A program made the translations under genes and the position numbers. The notes beneath the pieces were generated by a model. The model ran no database searches. It was given only the letters and a program-made list of their open reading frames with translations, and was not told the origin of the DNA. DNA of 64,000 nucleotides from Lobosporangium transversale (lineage: Eukaryota > Mortierellomycota > Mortierellomycetes > Mortierellales > Mortierellaceae), in assembly GCF_002105155.1 (NCBI RefSeq), contig NW_019029025.1, positions 1 through 64,000 on the forward strand, given 5' to 3'. Positions 37,477 to 48,533 of the stretch are shown here, in pieces. How positions within the stretch are numbered: the stretch's first letter is position 1; every line of letters begins with the position of its first letter.

Positions 37477-38533
37477 TCAGTCCTCTTTTCACACGCAAAG
37501 CATATTTACAAAAATTAAAAATTAAATATTTGAATAATAAAAAGATGAAGTGAGGTTTAGAACGACTATTATTTTTTCACTCATCATCTCCTCTTCATGT
37601 ATCCTCCTTTCATTCTACATAAAAAAGAAGTTAGTGTTTCCCAAATGCGTGGTGTAGGAGTGAGGTTCTGCAGTAATGCAACAGGGTCTGATATATGCGG
37701 GCCCTTTGGTCTGAATGTGCAAATAAATCCATCCATTTAGGTCATCCCTCGCTTCAATGGCCTAGTGGCTCAATCATTGATCCTGCTATCCAGCCATGCA
37801 TCGACCATTAGGCTTGACCAAGGATATTATCAAGTCCATCGGCGCAAGTTTTTGTGGCAAAGGATACATGAGGCAACCTGTCTTCAGGCAATGGCTAAGG
37901 CAGTTGGATGGCAGCATTCAGAAGCAGGATCAACATACCGCGCTTTTAATCAGTAATAGGCTGGCATACAAGGATTGTGGAAGGACTAGGATATTGACCA
38001 GATCTTCGGAGTCGAGGTATAAAGAAGAACCATGCTGCATCATCTGAGCCAATTCTTCCAGCAGATGAGTCTCCAGCATAATGCTCTGACTGATTCCATT
38101 GACCAGGGCCATGAGCACGGTCCTATACTAGTCCCCTCTTTATTAAATGTCTCAACTAGGGATTGCTTACATAGTGTGTAAAAGATTCAAAATTCAAAAA
38201 TTGAAGTCAAGACCGCAAGTGGGATCGGATGTGGCAACAACAAATTTTAATCAAGCAAGTTGCTTGGTCTACACGAAGGGATACGTAACTTGTGCCTGAA
38301 TTATTATTATTATTATTATTTTTAAAAAAAAAAAAAAAAAAAACAGATAATGTTTCAATACATCATTGTTTGGGACCCAGCTTTTTATTACTTCATTGCG
38401 AATGCGACATTCTCATTCTTTATTTTTTACATCCTCATTCATCGCTCTACTTTTTCTTTCCTCATTCTTAGACCTCTATTGTTATCGTTCTTGTTATTAA
38501 AACAATTTTACTTCTCTTCACTTCAAACTGACC
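37477..38533. other. Spacer with possible gene remnant and secreted-protein promoter
   Basis: Just over 1 kb. The stretch 37755-38310 has codon-like plus-strand segments interrupted by stops and frame changes and may be a remnant of the decayed WD40 gene seen at 39570-40900, but I see no diagnostic motif. From 38400 the sequence is C/T-rich and reads as the leader of the next gene. Confidence 0.3.
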
Positions 38534-39117
38534 ATGCACTACTCGACGTTCTTCTGGGCACCAACTCTTTTCGGCCCATTTCTTCTCTTCCTAACTCTCA
38601 CCACTTTTGTCTCTGCTCAATCTGACAATTGTCATTCTTGTATTCTCAAAGCCGCTCCTTCTCTCAGTAGTTGTTCTTCACTCAACCCTACTCAACTCGC
38701 CACACTCGAGAAAGTCATTCTTGGTCAGAAGGTCTTTGACTCTGTTGAATTATACAAGACAACCGATGGTACTGGGTTCAATTGTCTGACTCAGCTGATG
38801 TGGGACGTGGTTGAATACAAGGGTCAACTCTGGAGACAATGCTTTGACCCTACAAAGGCCTGTTCTTGGGTTGAAATGATGCAATGGTTGGAAATGATCC
38901 CCAGGATCGCTGCTGTCTATGGTTCTCCTAATCCTCCTGTAAGTCCTCTCCCTCTTTCTTACTCTCTCCTCTATCCTCTCTTCTCCTCTCTCTTCTTTCT
39001 ACAAAAAAAAAAAAAAAAAAAAAAAACGTTTCTACTTTTTTTTTAAAATTAATTCGAGACTTCTCATGATCCAATTGGATAAAATAGGCTCAAGTTCTTA
39101 AGGATGGTCCTGCATGA
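38534..39117 (+). CDS. Small secreted cysteine-containing protein
   Basis: Two exons, 38534-38938 and 39088-39117, give 144 residues. The N-terminus is a textbook signal peptide: a short polar start, a hydrophobic core (FFWAPTLFGPFLLFLTL) and a cleavage-like VSA-QS site near residue 31. The mature part of about 113 residues has seven cysteines (a CHSC pair near its start, then C, C, C and C spaced through the chain), and aromatic-rich LTQLMWDVVEYKGQLW. There are no membrane segments after the signal. I do not recognise a family. Size, secretion and cysteine content fit an extracellular or effector-like protein (inference). The C/T-rich leader and a clean intron support expression. It sits beside decayed WD40 sequence. 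Confidence 0.7.
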
Positions 39118-39188
39118 AAATCTGTAATTTATTTGCAACGTTAATAAACGTCAGATGTATCAAATACGCGTTTACATGTTTGATGTTT

Positions 39189-39230
<42 letters not shown>

Positions 39231-39569
39231 TGCCAAATCTTGCTTTTGCGCGTAAGAAATACCCTAGATCTGCCTTTTCACTCGCTTCATTGCCAATGAA
39301 CGGGTAAAACTTGTTTGAGATCTGTATATCAAGATCATTCAACGAAGAAGTGGATCGTGACTAAAAAAAAAAATGTCGTAATGGAAGATATAATACTGTA
39401 GTGTGTTTGAAGGCCCCTTATCTCTGGGATTTTTGATAACTATGAGAACCCTTACTCTCATTCAGGTTAAGGGTCTTCTGGTCCGCTGCTGCTGCGGCAG
39501 TTAATAGATAGCCCAGCCATTACGAAGATAAACCACAAACAGGAAAAACCATCCATTCTTTTACAGGTC

Positions 39570-40900
39570 ACTCCGATACTATCAGAGACCTGGGATATAT
39601 ACCAAATGGAGAATAGATAGTCACTTGTGGTGCGGACAAAAGGGTACTACTTTGAGATGCTTGATCAGGACAACTAATCAACACATTTGTGGTCACTTGT
39701 GATATTTATGGTATAGCCTATCCGCCGAACAGCCATCAGATTACATCATTCAGCTATGATGGAACGACACGCCTGTGGGATACACAATCACAGCAATCTG
39801 GTATATCTAGTCTTGATGCATGTGGCCATATAAATACTATCAGACAAGTCAGGTTTCCACCAGATTGGCAACACATGGCCTCATGCAGTTGGGGTCATAC
39901 GGTGCATGTGCGGAATAGTCAGTCAGAGCAGTATATCCAGTGGTTAGCTGCTTGCTCAACCTTTGGGATACTGTATCAGGCCAAGCTGTTCGCAGCTGGA
40001 GCTCACAAGGCCAAGGCAATGCCATCCTGGTCTTTGCTATTTCGCCCGTTGACCATCAAACTGCTTCCGGTTACCGAAATGGAAACATGGTTACATACAA
40101 ACAGGACGACTCATATACACCCTACAGGGGATGACAATGCTGTGCTGTGCGTTGTTATCACGTAGTGGTCACCAGGTTGCTTCTTATAATCAAGCCGGTA
40201 AAACTATAATATGGACAACGCACCAGGAGACCTCCTGTATGAGTTAAAAGCCATGGAATGGTATAAGTTGGCTTATCCGCCTTATAGTCAAAAACAATAT
40301 TTATCCAGAACTACAGAAAGCTGTAACTAGGGAGTGCAGAAACACGAGTGCTCTATTACGAACTAAACTTTGATGATGATCATCGTATTTCCGCCATACA
40401 GTCGACTGATGGTTGTGTTCAGGTGTGGAGGATTGCCAAGAGTGAGAACGGCCAATGCCATACGCCCTTGAAGTGGAGCACGAAGCAAACGACCCTCTGC
40501 GCTCACAATTCAGGCATTCGGGATGTAGTTGGGTTGATGAAGCCAATAGAAAGCTCTTGGAACAACGCGGAGCTGTCAGTGGCTTTAAGCAGTGTCCGGC
40601 TCCCAAGGAGTGAGCCATGAGGTCAAAACAGTGGCATCTACACCATCTGAGGAACTACTGGAAAGCGACGCTTTGAACATGAAAGCAAAGAGGAGCAATT
40701 CCAGAACAAGGTCATTGATCACTAAAAGTAAAGTAGCCGAGGGATATGAGTTCATCTGCAGTAAATGTAGTGAATGTAACGAGTGTGAGGCTGTACATTT
40801 TATTCCAAGTGGCTCTTATGATGGTACCAATAGTCCTGTCCAATACCATAAGAAGAAGGGCGCGTATCTCGATCTAGTAGAGTAAAGGCGATACCGTTCT
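39570..40900 (+). pseudogene. Decayed WD40-repeat gene
   Basis: Plus-strand translation shows WD40 blades in two or more frames with in-frame stops: GHSDTIRDLGYIPNG, then stops, IAYPPNSHQITSFSYDGTTR-LWDT, GHINTIRQVRFPPDWQHMAS, a frame change to LWDTVSGQAVRSW, and later ISAIQSTDGCVQVWRI. The GH to WD spacing and the S-x-DGT-x-R-LWD core are clear. At least three stops and two frame changes prevent a continuous protein, and introns do not explain them. Such WD40 domains in Mucoromycota often sit behind NTPase domains, but none is visible here. Borders are approximate. Confidence 0.7.
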
Positions 40901-43900
40901 TTCTTTGCAATTAAAGCCATATGATCTATTTGCTAAGTAGCATAGGAGAAGCGAGGCTTTGAGAGATGATACCGGTCACGACTTGACAGACCAATGAAAA
41001 TAACGTAAAGAGCTCAAGGTGCGACAAAGTCTATGCGCAAAGTGACTAGTCTCAATAGTCAAAGGCTCTGTATGAGAAGAGAACATGAACCCAGGTTTTA
41101 ACTGATACAGGACGCAGATATTGATTGCGGCGAAAGTCAACACAGTGCTTATGTCGAAAAAAAATGTCTTTAGACAAAAAGCTTTGAAAGCTTTACATGC
41201 AACAGTTTGATCGGATGTTGACGAGGATATCACTGATTTTTTGCTTGGTCAAAAGAAAATATAGAGAACGCATCAGCATACATCATATCATTTATCTAGT
41301 CGAATTCCATTCCATCTAAAACAACACTCGTTATTCTTGAAGGTTAATTATTTTGCCTGTTGCAAGCTCATAACGAGCGGCAAAATGACAAAACCAACCA
41401 CCAAATCAACCCAACTATCGTTTTTTGATTAGATTACTGACCAAACGAAACGGACAATATTATACTTAGGAGATGAAAAACAAAAAAAAAAAAAAAAAAA
41501 AAAAAGACCACATCAAATACAGGTGCCAGCATAAGATTAAGGAGAAAATCGCGTTAAAAATACAAAAATGGCGTTTGACTGATCAAAGCACATTTTTGGG
41601 TTAATGCCAATAACCTTTCTTGATCCTGAATGTCGGACAATTATGAAATAAAAGCATAAGCAGAATAAGACAAAAGGCTTCATCATGGCGCTTGATTCTC
41701 CATGAAACTGATATTGCACTTCTTTTTTACTGCCATTGCAACGTAGCAATCTTAATGATCTTTCTTTTTTCTGTTGCTGTTTTTTGTCGTTTGATTTTTT
41801 CTCTACTTCATCCAAACCCCTTCGAATAGATGCGTAATGTTCGAGTAATCTATCACTCACCTTACAGTTCTAATGTTTTGCATACCGGATAATTTTTTAT
41901 TTCTTTTTCCGCTCTGTTTAAGTGCATACCTCTGTTACAGTCGCTGTTCAGGCATTTGGAATGGTAAGCGCGGTATTGGCAAGGATAGGGGTGGCTGAGC
42001 GGAAAAGAGAGACCAGTTTGGCGTCCGACACCGAACAACATTTTGTTTTTGTTTTCTCATCCTAATCCATTCTCCTCCTTCCTTCCTTCTATTCTTTCTT
42101 CCCTTGACCTTCTCCTCTCTCCCCTCTATCTCCATCCATCACCTCACTCTCACATCTATCGTACGTTCAACAACAGTGTATTATTAATAATACACACAGA
42201 CATTTCATCTAAGCACGCACGCACCCTCACCGAAGCCTCAACTTTCCACAAACCGTTAAAAATTTTGTGTCTCAACAGAATAGTATTTTTTTTATCGCTT
42301 TGAAAGGTAAAAAAGTAAGACCGAAATGCAACACGTAACATTCTTTGGGTGTTTATCCACCAAGCTTTCCCGTCTTTGTCCTTTCTTTACCCTTTCCTAA
42401 TGATTGAAACTCAGCAACAAAGAAAGGGCAAAACCAAAGGAGCAAAAAAAAAAAAAAAAAAAAAAAACAGGAACGCACGCTTATAAATAAGAATAGACGT
42501 GTATTTGTATAATATGTTTGTACTTTTTATTTTATATATTTGTCTATACAGACATGAATGAGAAGGTCGATGAAATATTTCATCGTGATACAAAATGAAA
42601 ACAAACATGTAATTGTGCATGGACAAAATGGACAAAACCTGTGTATGAACTGGAGATTGTACATGCATAGTAGGGGTAAATTACGGGATGACCAATGCAT
42701 GTGCATTCAGACACTTTTTTTTTTTTTTTGTTTCCTTCCATTGTCGTACAAAAATAAATAAAAAAAAAAAAAAAAAAAAAAAAAAACCACGGCAAAGAGT
42801 TTTTATCGGCAAAGTTTTGACATCGTCATCACGGGAAGGGGTATGATGGCACATGAATAGAAGACCGAGAAGGGGAATTCGCGTTAATTATTTATGGGTT
42901 GGTTGGAAAATGCTGGTTCTTTTTTTCATTGATCATCTATCATCAATACAGTTAGTAAACCATCCTTTTTGTAGTAACTGATATGAAGATAAAGGATAAT
43001 AAGAGAGGTTTGATAGTGAGGAATCAAAGAAGAGAGGATGAAGAGTAATGGAACGCGATCAAACACGTACTCATACGCGTCATGTTCCAGCCAATTGCAG
43101 GCTCCCTTCAACACGTTTTCTCCACTTTTTTCCTTCAAGAGAGCTACCCTCGTATTCGCATTTGATCTATCCTCCATGTTTCTTTCTTTTACGCCCACAT
43201 GTACGTCTGTTTAACCCTACTTTTGACATTCCTCCATCCTATGCATTAACTGAACATAAAAGGATATATCGATTTTCTTTCGTGACAAAAGGGAAAAAAA
43301 AAAAAAAAAAAAAAACCTGTCAAGACAATCTCTATCCTGTTAGTATGCAACAAATATATGTTTTAACAAAAGTGTGAATGCGTATGACGACAACGACGGT
43401 GTAGCAGGTTTTTTGCTTCTTGATATTCCCCTTTCTTCAGCATTTTTCAACCCCTGGTCCGCCCGGATGTTCTTTGTATGCCTTTTTTTATGTTGTTTGG
43501 TATTTGTCAAAATGGGGGTAAAAGTGTGGTATAATCTAATTCTTTTTCGAGTAACAATGCAGTTTCGCGCCTTCTATCATCGATCCTACCCTCCAATACA
43601 TGCTGAGATACCCTCTCTCCTAACCCCTTCATCCTCGTCTCCCTTCTACTCCTCAATTGTGGTTTGCAGCGATTAAAATTTGGTGTGTAATAATCGAAAA
43701 AAGGGGAATTATTCTACATGTCATGAAAAAAAAGGCAGAAATGCTCGATTAGGGGCTAAGAATAAACGTGGTGTAAAAATACATGCATACCTCTGGCGAA
43801 TCTGTATATCCATAATCGTGCACTCAGCGGGAGGTTGGTCAATACACAATAAAGAAGATTAAAAAACCCCCACGCCGAAGCTTGATGAATATTTCCAAAG

Positions 43901-45568
43901 ATGAGATTTATCCTGACAAGTCCAAAGTTCAAATATGTACAGCCATAACGTTTATTCAATACGAGTATCAAGCAAACAAAAGCGATCTGCGCCTGCAACA
44001 TGTTTGATTTTATATTTGCTTTCCTCTCGTAAATTGTACGCATCTTGGAAATTATACCCCCCCTCTTTCCCCAACAACATCAACAAAAACAAACAAAAAC
44101 TATCAGAAGCACCTTGTCGTCATCGCGTGTGTTTGTGTTTTTGTGTTTTTGTGTATCCTTCAGTTTGAATATTCAAACATGCATCATTGCTTTGATGGAC
44201 AGTAACTCTATTCATGCTACATTTTGCTTTTTTTTTTTTATTTTTTTTTATATTTTATTTTTGCCTGCGTCTGTGTCTGTGTGTCTCCAATACATCTAGA
44301 CTCATGATCAGCATCACCCTACTTCTTTCACAATCCTTTTGGATGGGCGGGTGAAGGAGATAAGCTAAATAAAGCAGTATCCATGTAACCGGTTGGCGGG
44401 TGGAAGTTGACTATTTCAGTTGCGACTGTGCTCATGTTAGAGGAGAAGGAAGGAAAGCTTTATTCTGTCATGAACCATTTCAAATATGTTATTGTTTTTA
44501 GCCTCAAATTATTTGTCTGTTCGGCAATTTTTTCCCCCTCTCTCTACTTCCTGTCTTAAAATCACCGCGGACACGACTTCCTCCTCGACTTTACTACACC
44601 AGAACATAAAGTGCAAAGATTACAACGATTTGCTGACGAGTATGAACTCTCAACTATTGGCCTTTGCTTTTTAGAGAGCCTCGTTATTTCAACTGCAAAG
44701 GAAGGACTTCGCTTCAAAAGGAAGGAGTGAATGTAAGTCTAAGAGATTGTCGATCTCAAATACCAATCCACTATATACTTTCCAAACGCTTTACTATCCT
44801 TCTTTGCTATTTTTACCAATTGAAGCAGGCTACTGCTGTATTCTTGTTTTGTAATGAATTGGTTTACGTGATCGACCATTCCGTAGCCTTCCCACCGCAT
44901 AAAATATGCAGGTCAAACTGTTCAGCAAATCATAATTTCAATTGTGCAACTCTATTCAGGTCACTAGTGCCAGATGTCCATCCAGGCACTTTTTCTTGAG
45001 GATAGACACCATACCGCAAAACAAAAAAAAACAAAAAAAAGATAGGGATGCACGATTGTGATGTTCAAGTTTATGACTATCGCTGATATCTATATTTGAC
45101 CTCTTTCGCAGAGTGCCCTCCATATTTGAATTAGTAGAAGAAAGAGAGGGAGAAAAGCTTTTTATTCACTTTTCGTTGATGCACAGGCATTGTTCCACAT
45201 GTCAATGATTGATCCACACTCAGGAAACTTTTGCTTCACTCCCCTTCACTTCCATTCTCTTTCTTCTTGTCCTTTTCCCTCTTATTTTCCTTTTTTTTTT
45301 TTATTTGCCTTTCGGAGACTTTCTAGATCACCCCTTTCTTGCGCATTTTTTTCTTCCTTAGTTGTTGGAAACGTTCTTGTGCTCTTCATTCACGATCGCG
45401 TTTCTTTCTCTTTTATCGCATTTTGCCTGTGTGCTCATTTTTCTGTGCATATTTTCGCATCAATCGTTTGCAGCAGTAAATAGTGACTTTGCTCATCTTT
45501 TTTTTTTAAAGTCTACCATTGATCGTAAACTTATCAACCATTGTATTACCATTAATCACACTCGACAA
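40901..45568. other. Gene-poor region, 4.7 kb
   Basis: No family resemblance on either strand. It contains A/T runs (41481-41505, 42444-42466, 42715-42729, 42760-42786, 43292-43315), C/T-rich stretches at 42040-42160 and 45235-45360, and short open frames without coding character. The final kilobase probably supplies the MYB gene's promoter and leader. Non-coding RNAs or a long leader cannot be excluded. Confidence 0.4.
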
Positions 45569-48492
45569 ATGGCCATGTTTTCTTCAAAGACAACGACACC
45601 TATGCTGGCTCCTCAAGATCAAGCCACTTATTCCTCCGGTGAGCACCAATGCTCCCCTAGCACGCCTAACAACATTAACGTCAGCAACAGCAACAGCAGA
45701 TCCCAACTGTTCCATCTACCACCTCATCCCAATCAGACTTCTATGCAGGCACAAACATTTCATTTCCAATCAAATTTCACTGGGCCTGGCAACGACAGAG
45801 CCCAATCGTGCCACGCGCCAATTGTGCCAGCCACAAATTTAAATACATATTCCAATTCTCATTCACAAGCAAAAGCAGGCCAGGATAGCCTGGCTAACGA
45901 ACACTATCCTCTTCACGAACAACAGCGCCAGCATGCCCTTCAATTGCACCAACACCAACATCAGCAGCACCAGCAGGTGGAACACTCGATGTACGAGCAC
46001 CATCACGTCCAGCACTTTTCGCATTCTTCACTTACACCGCACATACAGTTGCAATACGGAAGCTTTTATCAGAAACAAGGGTCAGATTATAGTACGATTA
46101 TGACTGATAATGGCAGCAAACACAAGCGATCAAATGTGCATCCCTTGAGTCAGTCTTTTGTAAATTTAAAGCCATATGAGCAGCAGCAACAACATAGCAA
46201 CACAGGCTTTGAATCAAATGTGAGTCCACATTATCACCATTCTCACCACCAACCGGCACAACAGCAACAAGACGATTCAAGGCACTCAACACTCTTACGT
46301 TCAATGTCAATGCCGATGAAGCCACCAATGCCCATGGGCATAATTCCTCAACACAATTATCAAAGCCTTAATCAAGGTAGGCGCAGCCAAATACATCCTA
46401 CCCACAAGGATATAAACGTAAGTGACACGATGATGGACTCGGAAGCCTCATCTGATGCCGCTTCAGGAGACGAGGGAACTCGGTGGACATGTCAAGAGGT
46501 AAAATATTAAGGCTTTTCTGTTGTTGTTTTTTTTTTTTTTCTTTTTTTTTTCTTTTTTTTTTTCCTTCCTTCTCCCATGGACACGCGTGATTATAATTTC
46601 TTCTATTTGAGTCGTACTATGACACAATGATGGGAGGTATAACACACATGGGCACTAGTGCTGTAGAGACGGAGATAAAAAAAAAAAAAAAAAAAACGCG
46701 TCATTAATGGGGGGAAGTACATTGTATTTACCGTGCACAGGTGTGCCGAAGGGGAGGTAACGTGCTGACCGTTCAAGAAAGAAAGCTTTGGTTCACATGT
46801 GCCATTTGGCGCCTTTTTTATTTTATTTATTGACCAACGGGAGATGTTTAGTTTGAAGACGTGTTTGATGTGGTTCTTATCAATCTTATTTCAACGTGGC
46901 TAAGGGAGGCTAAGAAGGCCACATTCATTCCTACGCAAAGGCTCACGCTCAGATTCTTCCTCACCAATAAGTAAGATGAGGGAGCGAAGAGCAGAGATAG
47001 AAAGGTCGATCTTCAAAAAGGATAGATCCTCTCCAAATCACGTTTTGGTTTATTGATTTTGTGTCCTAATCTGTGAGCCAAAGAACAGTCAAAAAAGCCT
47101 CTGCCTGGTCTCCCCCCCTTTTTTTTTATTTAATGGTAGTGCATGGTATGGCATGGATGTAACAATGGAATGGTATGAAGAAGGAGGAGGCAAAGAGGAT
47201 GGACATGTATAAACGTGTAATTTGTTGATGTGTGGTTGTCGGGTGGTTTTGTTCCGCACTTTTATTTATTTGTTTTTTTTCTTTTTTCTTGCTTGCTACA
47301 CTAACTGACAGAACAGAACAGAACAGAAGAAAAGCATGCATGGTTTTGGGGGGTGAATGCCATCTTTTCCTGTATCTTTCTTTAGTGAAAAGAGTGGAAG
47401 AAAACAAAGCCCTTCATACCCCTTCTTCCCCTTTCCCCCTTCCACCCTATTCATTTATCATCCCTTTTTTTTATTTTTTTATTTTTATTTTTTTTTAAAA
47501 AAAAAAAAAAAAAAAAGGCCAATATTGTTTTCTTGTGTAAAAAGATGGATGAAATAGCAAGACATACAAATACATTAACAGGCACATAGACACAATTGAG
47601 CAGATCGGTGAAAGGGGAGGAAACGGAATGTGCTTCAGGGATTGATGACAATAACTTAGCTTGGCTTTTAGTCTCTGTTACTCCTTTTTTTCCACATTTG
47701 CGTGTGCAACCCAAGACCACTGAAGCACAAACGCTAAATAGTTTAGTGGGAAGAGGAAGATCATGTCCATGCCATACCTTTGCGCATGCCACACAATCTG
47801 AAAAGCCTTTATTTACCCATCTAAATACATTTGAATTTTCCTTCCATCGTTTTGCCATTTGTTTACTCTCCATCTCAATTTTTTTTTATACTTCTTGTTT
47901 CCTCTTTCTTTTTCAACTTTACTCTCCTTTCCACTTTTCTTCCCTTCTACCCCAGCATCATTACAAGGACAAAGTCCTCTTCTATTTTCAGTCGAACCAT
48001 TGCCATTTTCCTTCCTGTTGGCCTTCTCCTTCTTCATCCCTGCATATTCTCACGCACCTCTCATCAGTGCACCACATTCTTTTACTTCACAGTCTTCATT
48101 CTATCCTTACTTGGTCCAATCGCTTATTTGTGTGTATATGTATGTGTCAATATATATGTATATGTATGTGTATGCATACTTCTTTGTCACTTTCTGTTGC
48201 AACGGTGCTGTGTAAGCTCGTGCACTAAAGTCGTTACCCGATATGAGATACATACCAACCGTTTCAACAAGCGTAAATGCCAAATGCCATTCCAGGCTGA
48301 CTCACCCGGTGGATTGTTGCCAACACAAGCGCGCACGCGCCTTCCTCTACACCTCCACTGTTTGTCTTTTTTTTATTTTTTTTGTTTATTACCTTCAGTC
48401 CATGGTATAATCGCACAACCAAACAGGTTGCTTTTTCTTTCTTCTACTTCCATGCTTCAAGCATTGAATCTCATGACCTTGCTTGCTTTCTT

Positions 48493-48533
<41 letters not shown>

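Noticed and set aside
37755-38310. Plus-strand coding-like pieces, possibly the N-terminal part of an NTPase-WD40 gene
   Set aside because: Interrupted by stops with no diagnostic motif such as a P-loop, so kept only as a possible remnant.
41537-41860. Minus-strand frame with a Lys/Gln-rich segment
   Set aside because: No ATG at its head, low-complexity middle, and no recognisable partner exon upstream.
44045-44299. GTGTTTTTGTGTTTTTGTG repeat with neighbouring frame
   Set aside because: Simple-sequence stretch in a gene-poor region; no evidence of function.
42043-45190. Many short hydrophobic or C/T-derived frames
   Set aside because: They arise from pyrimidine-rich and homopolymer sequence; no conserved motif or consistent splicing.
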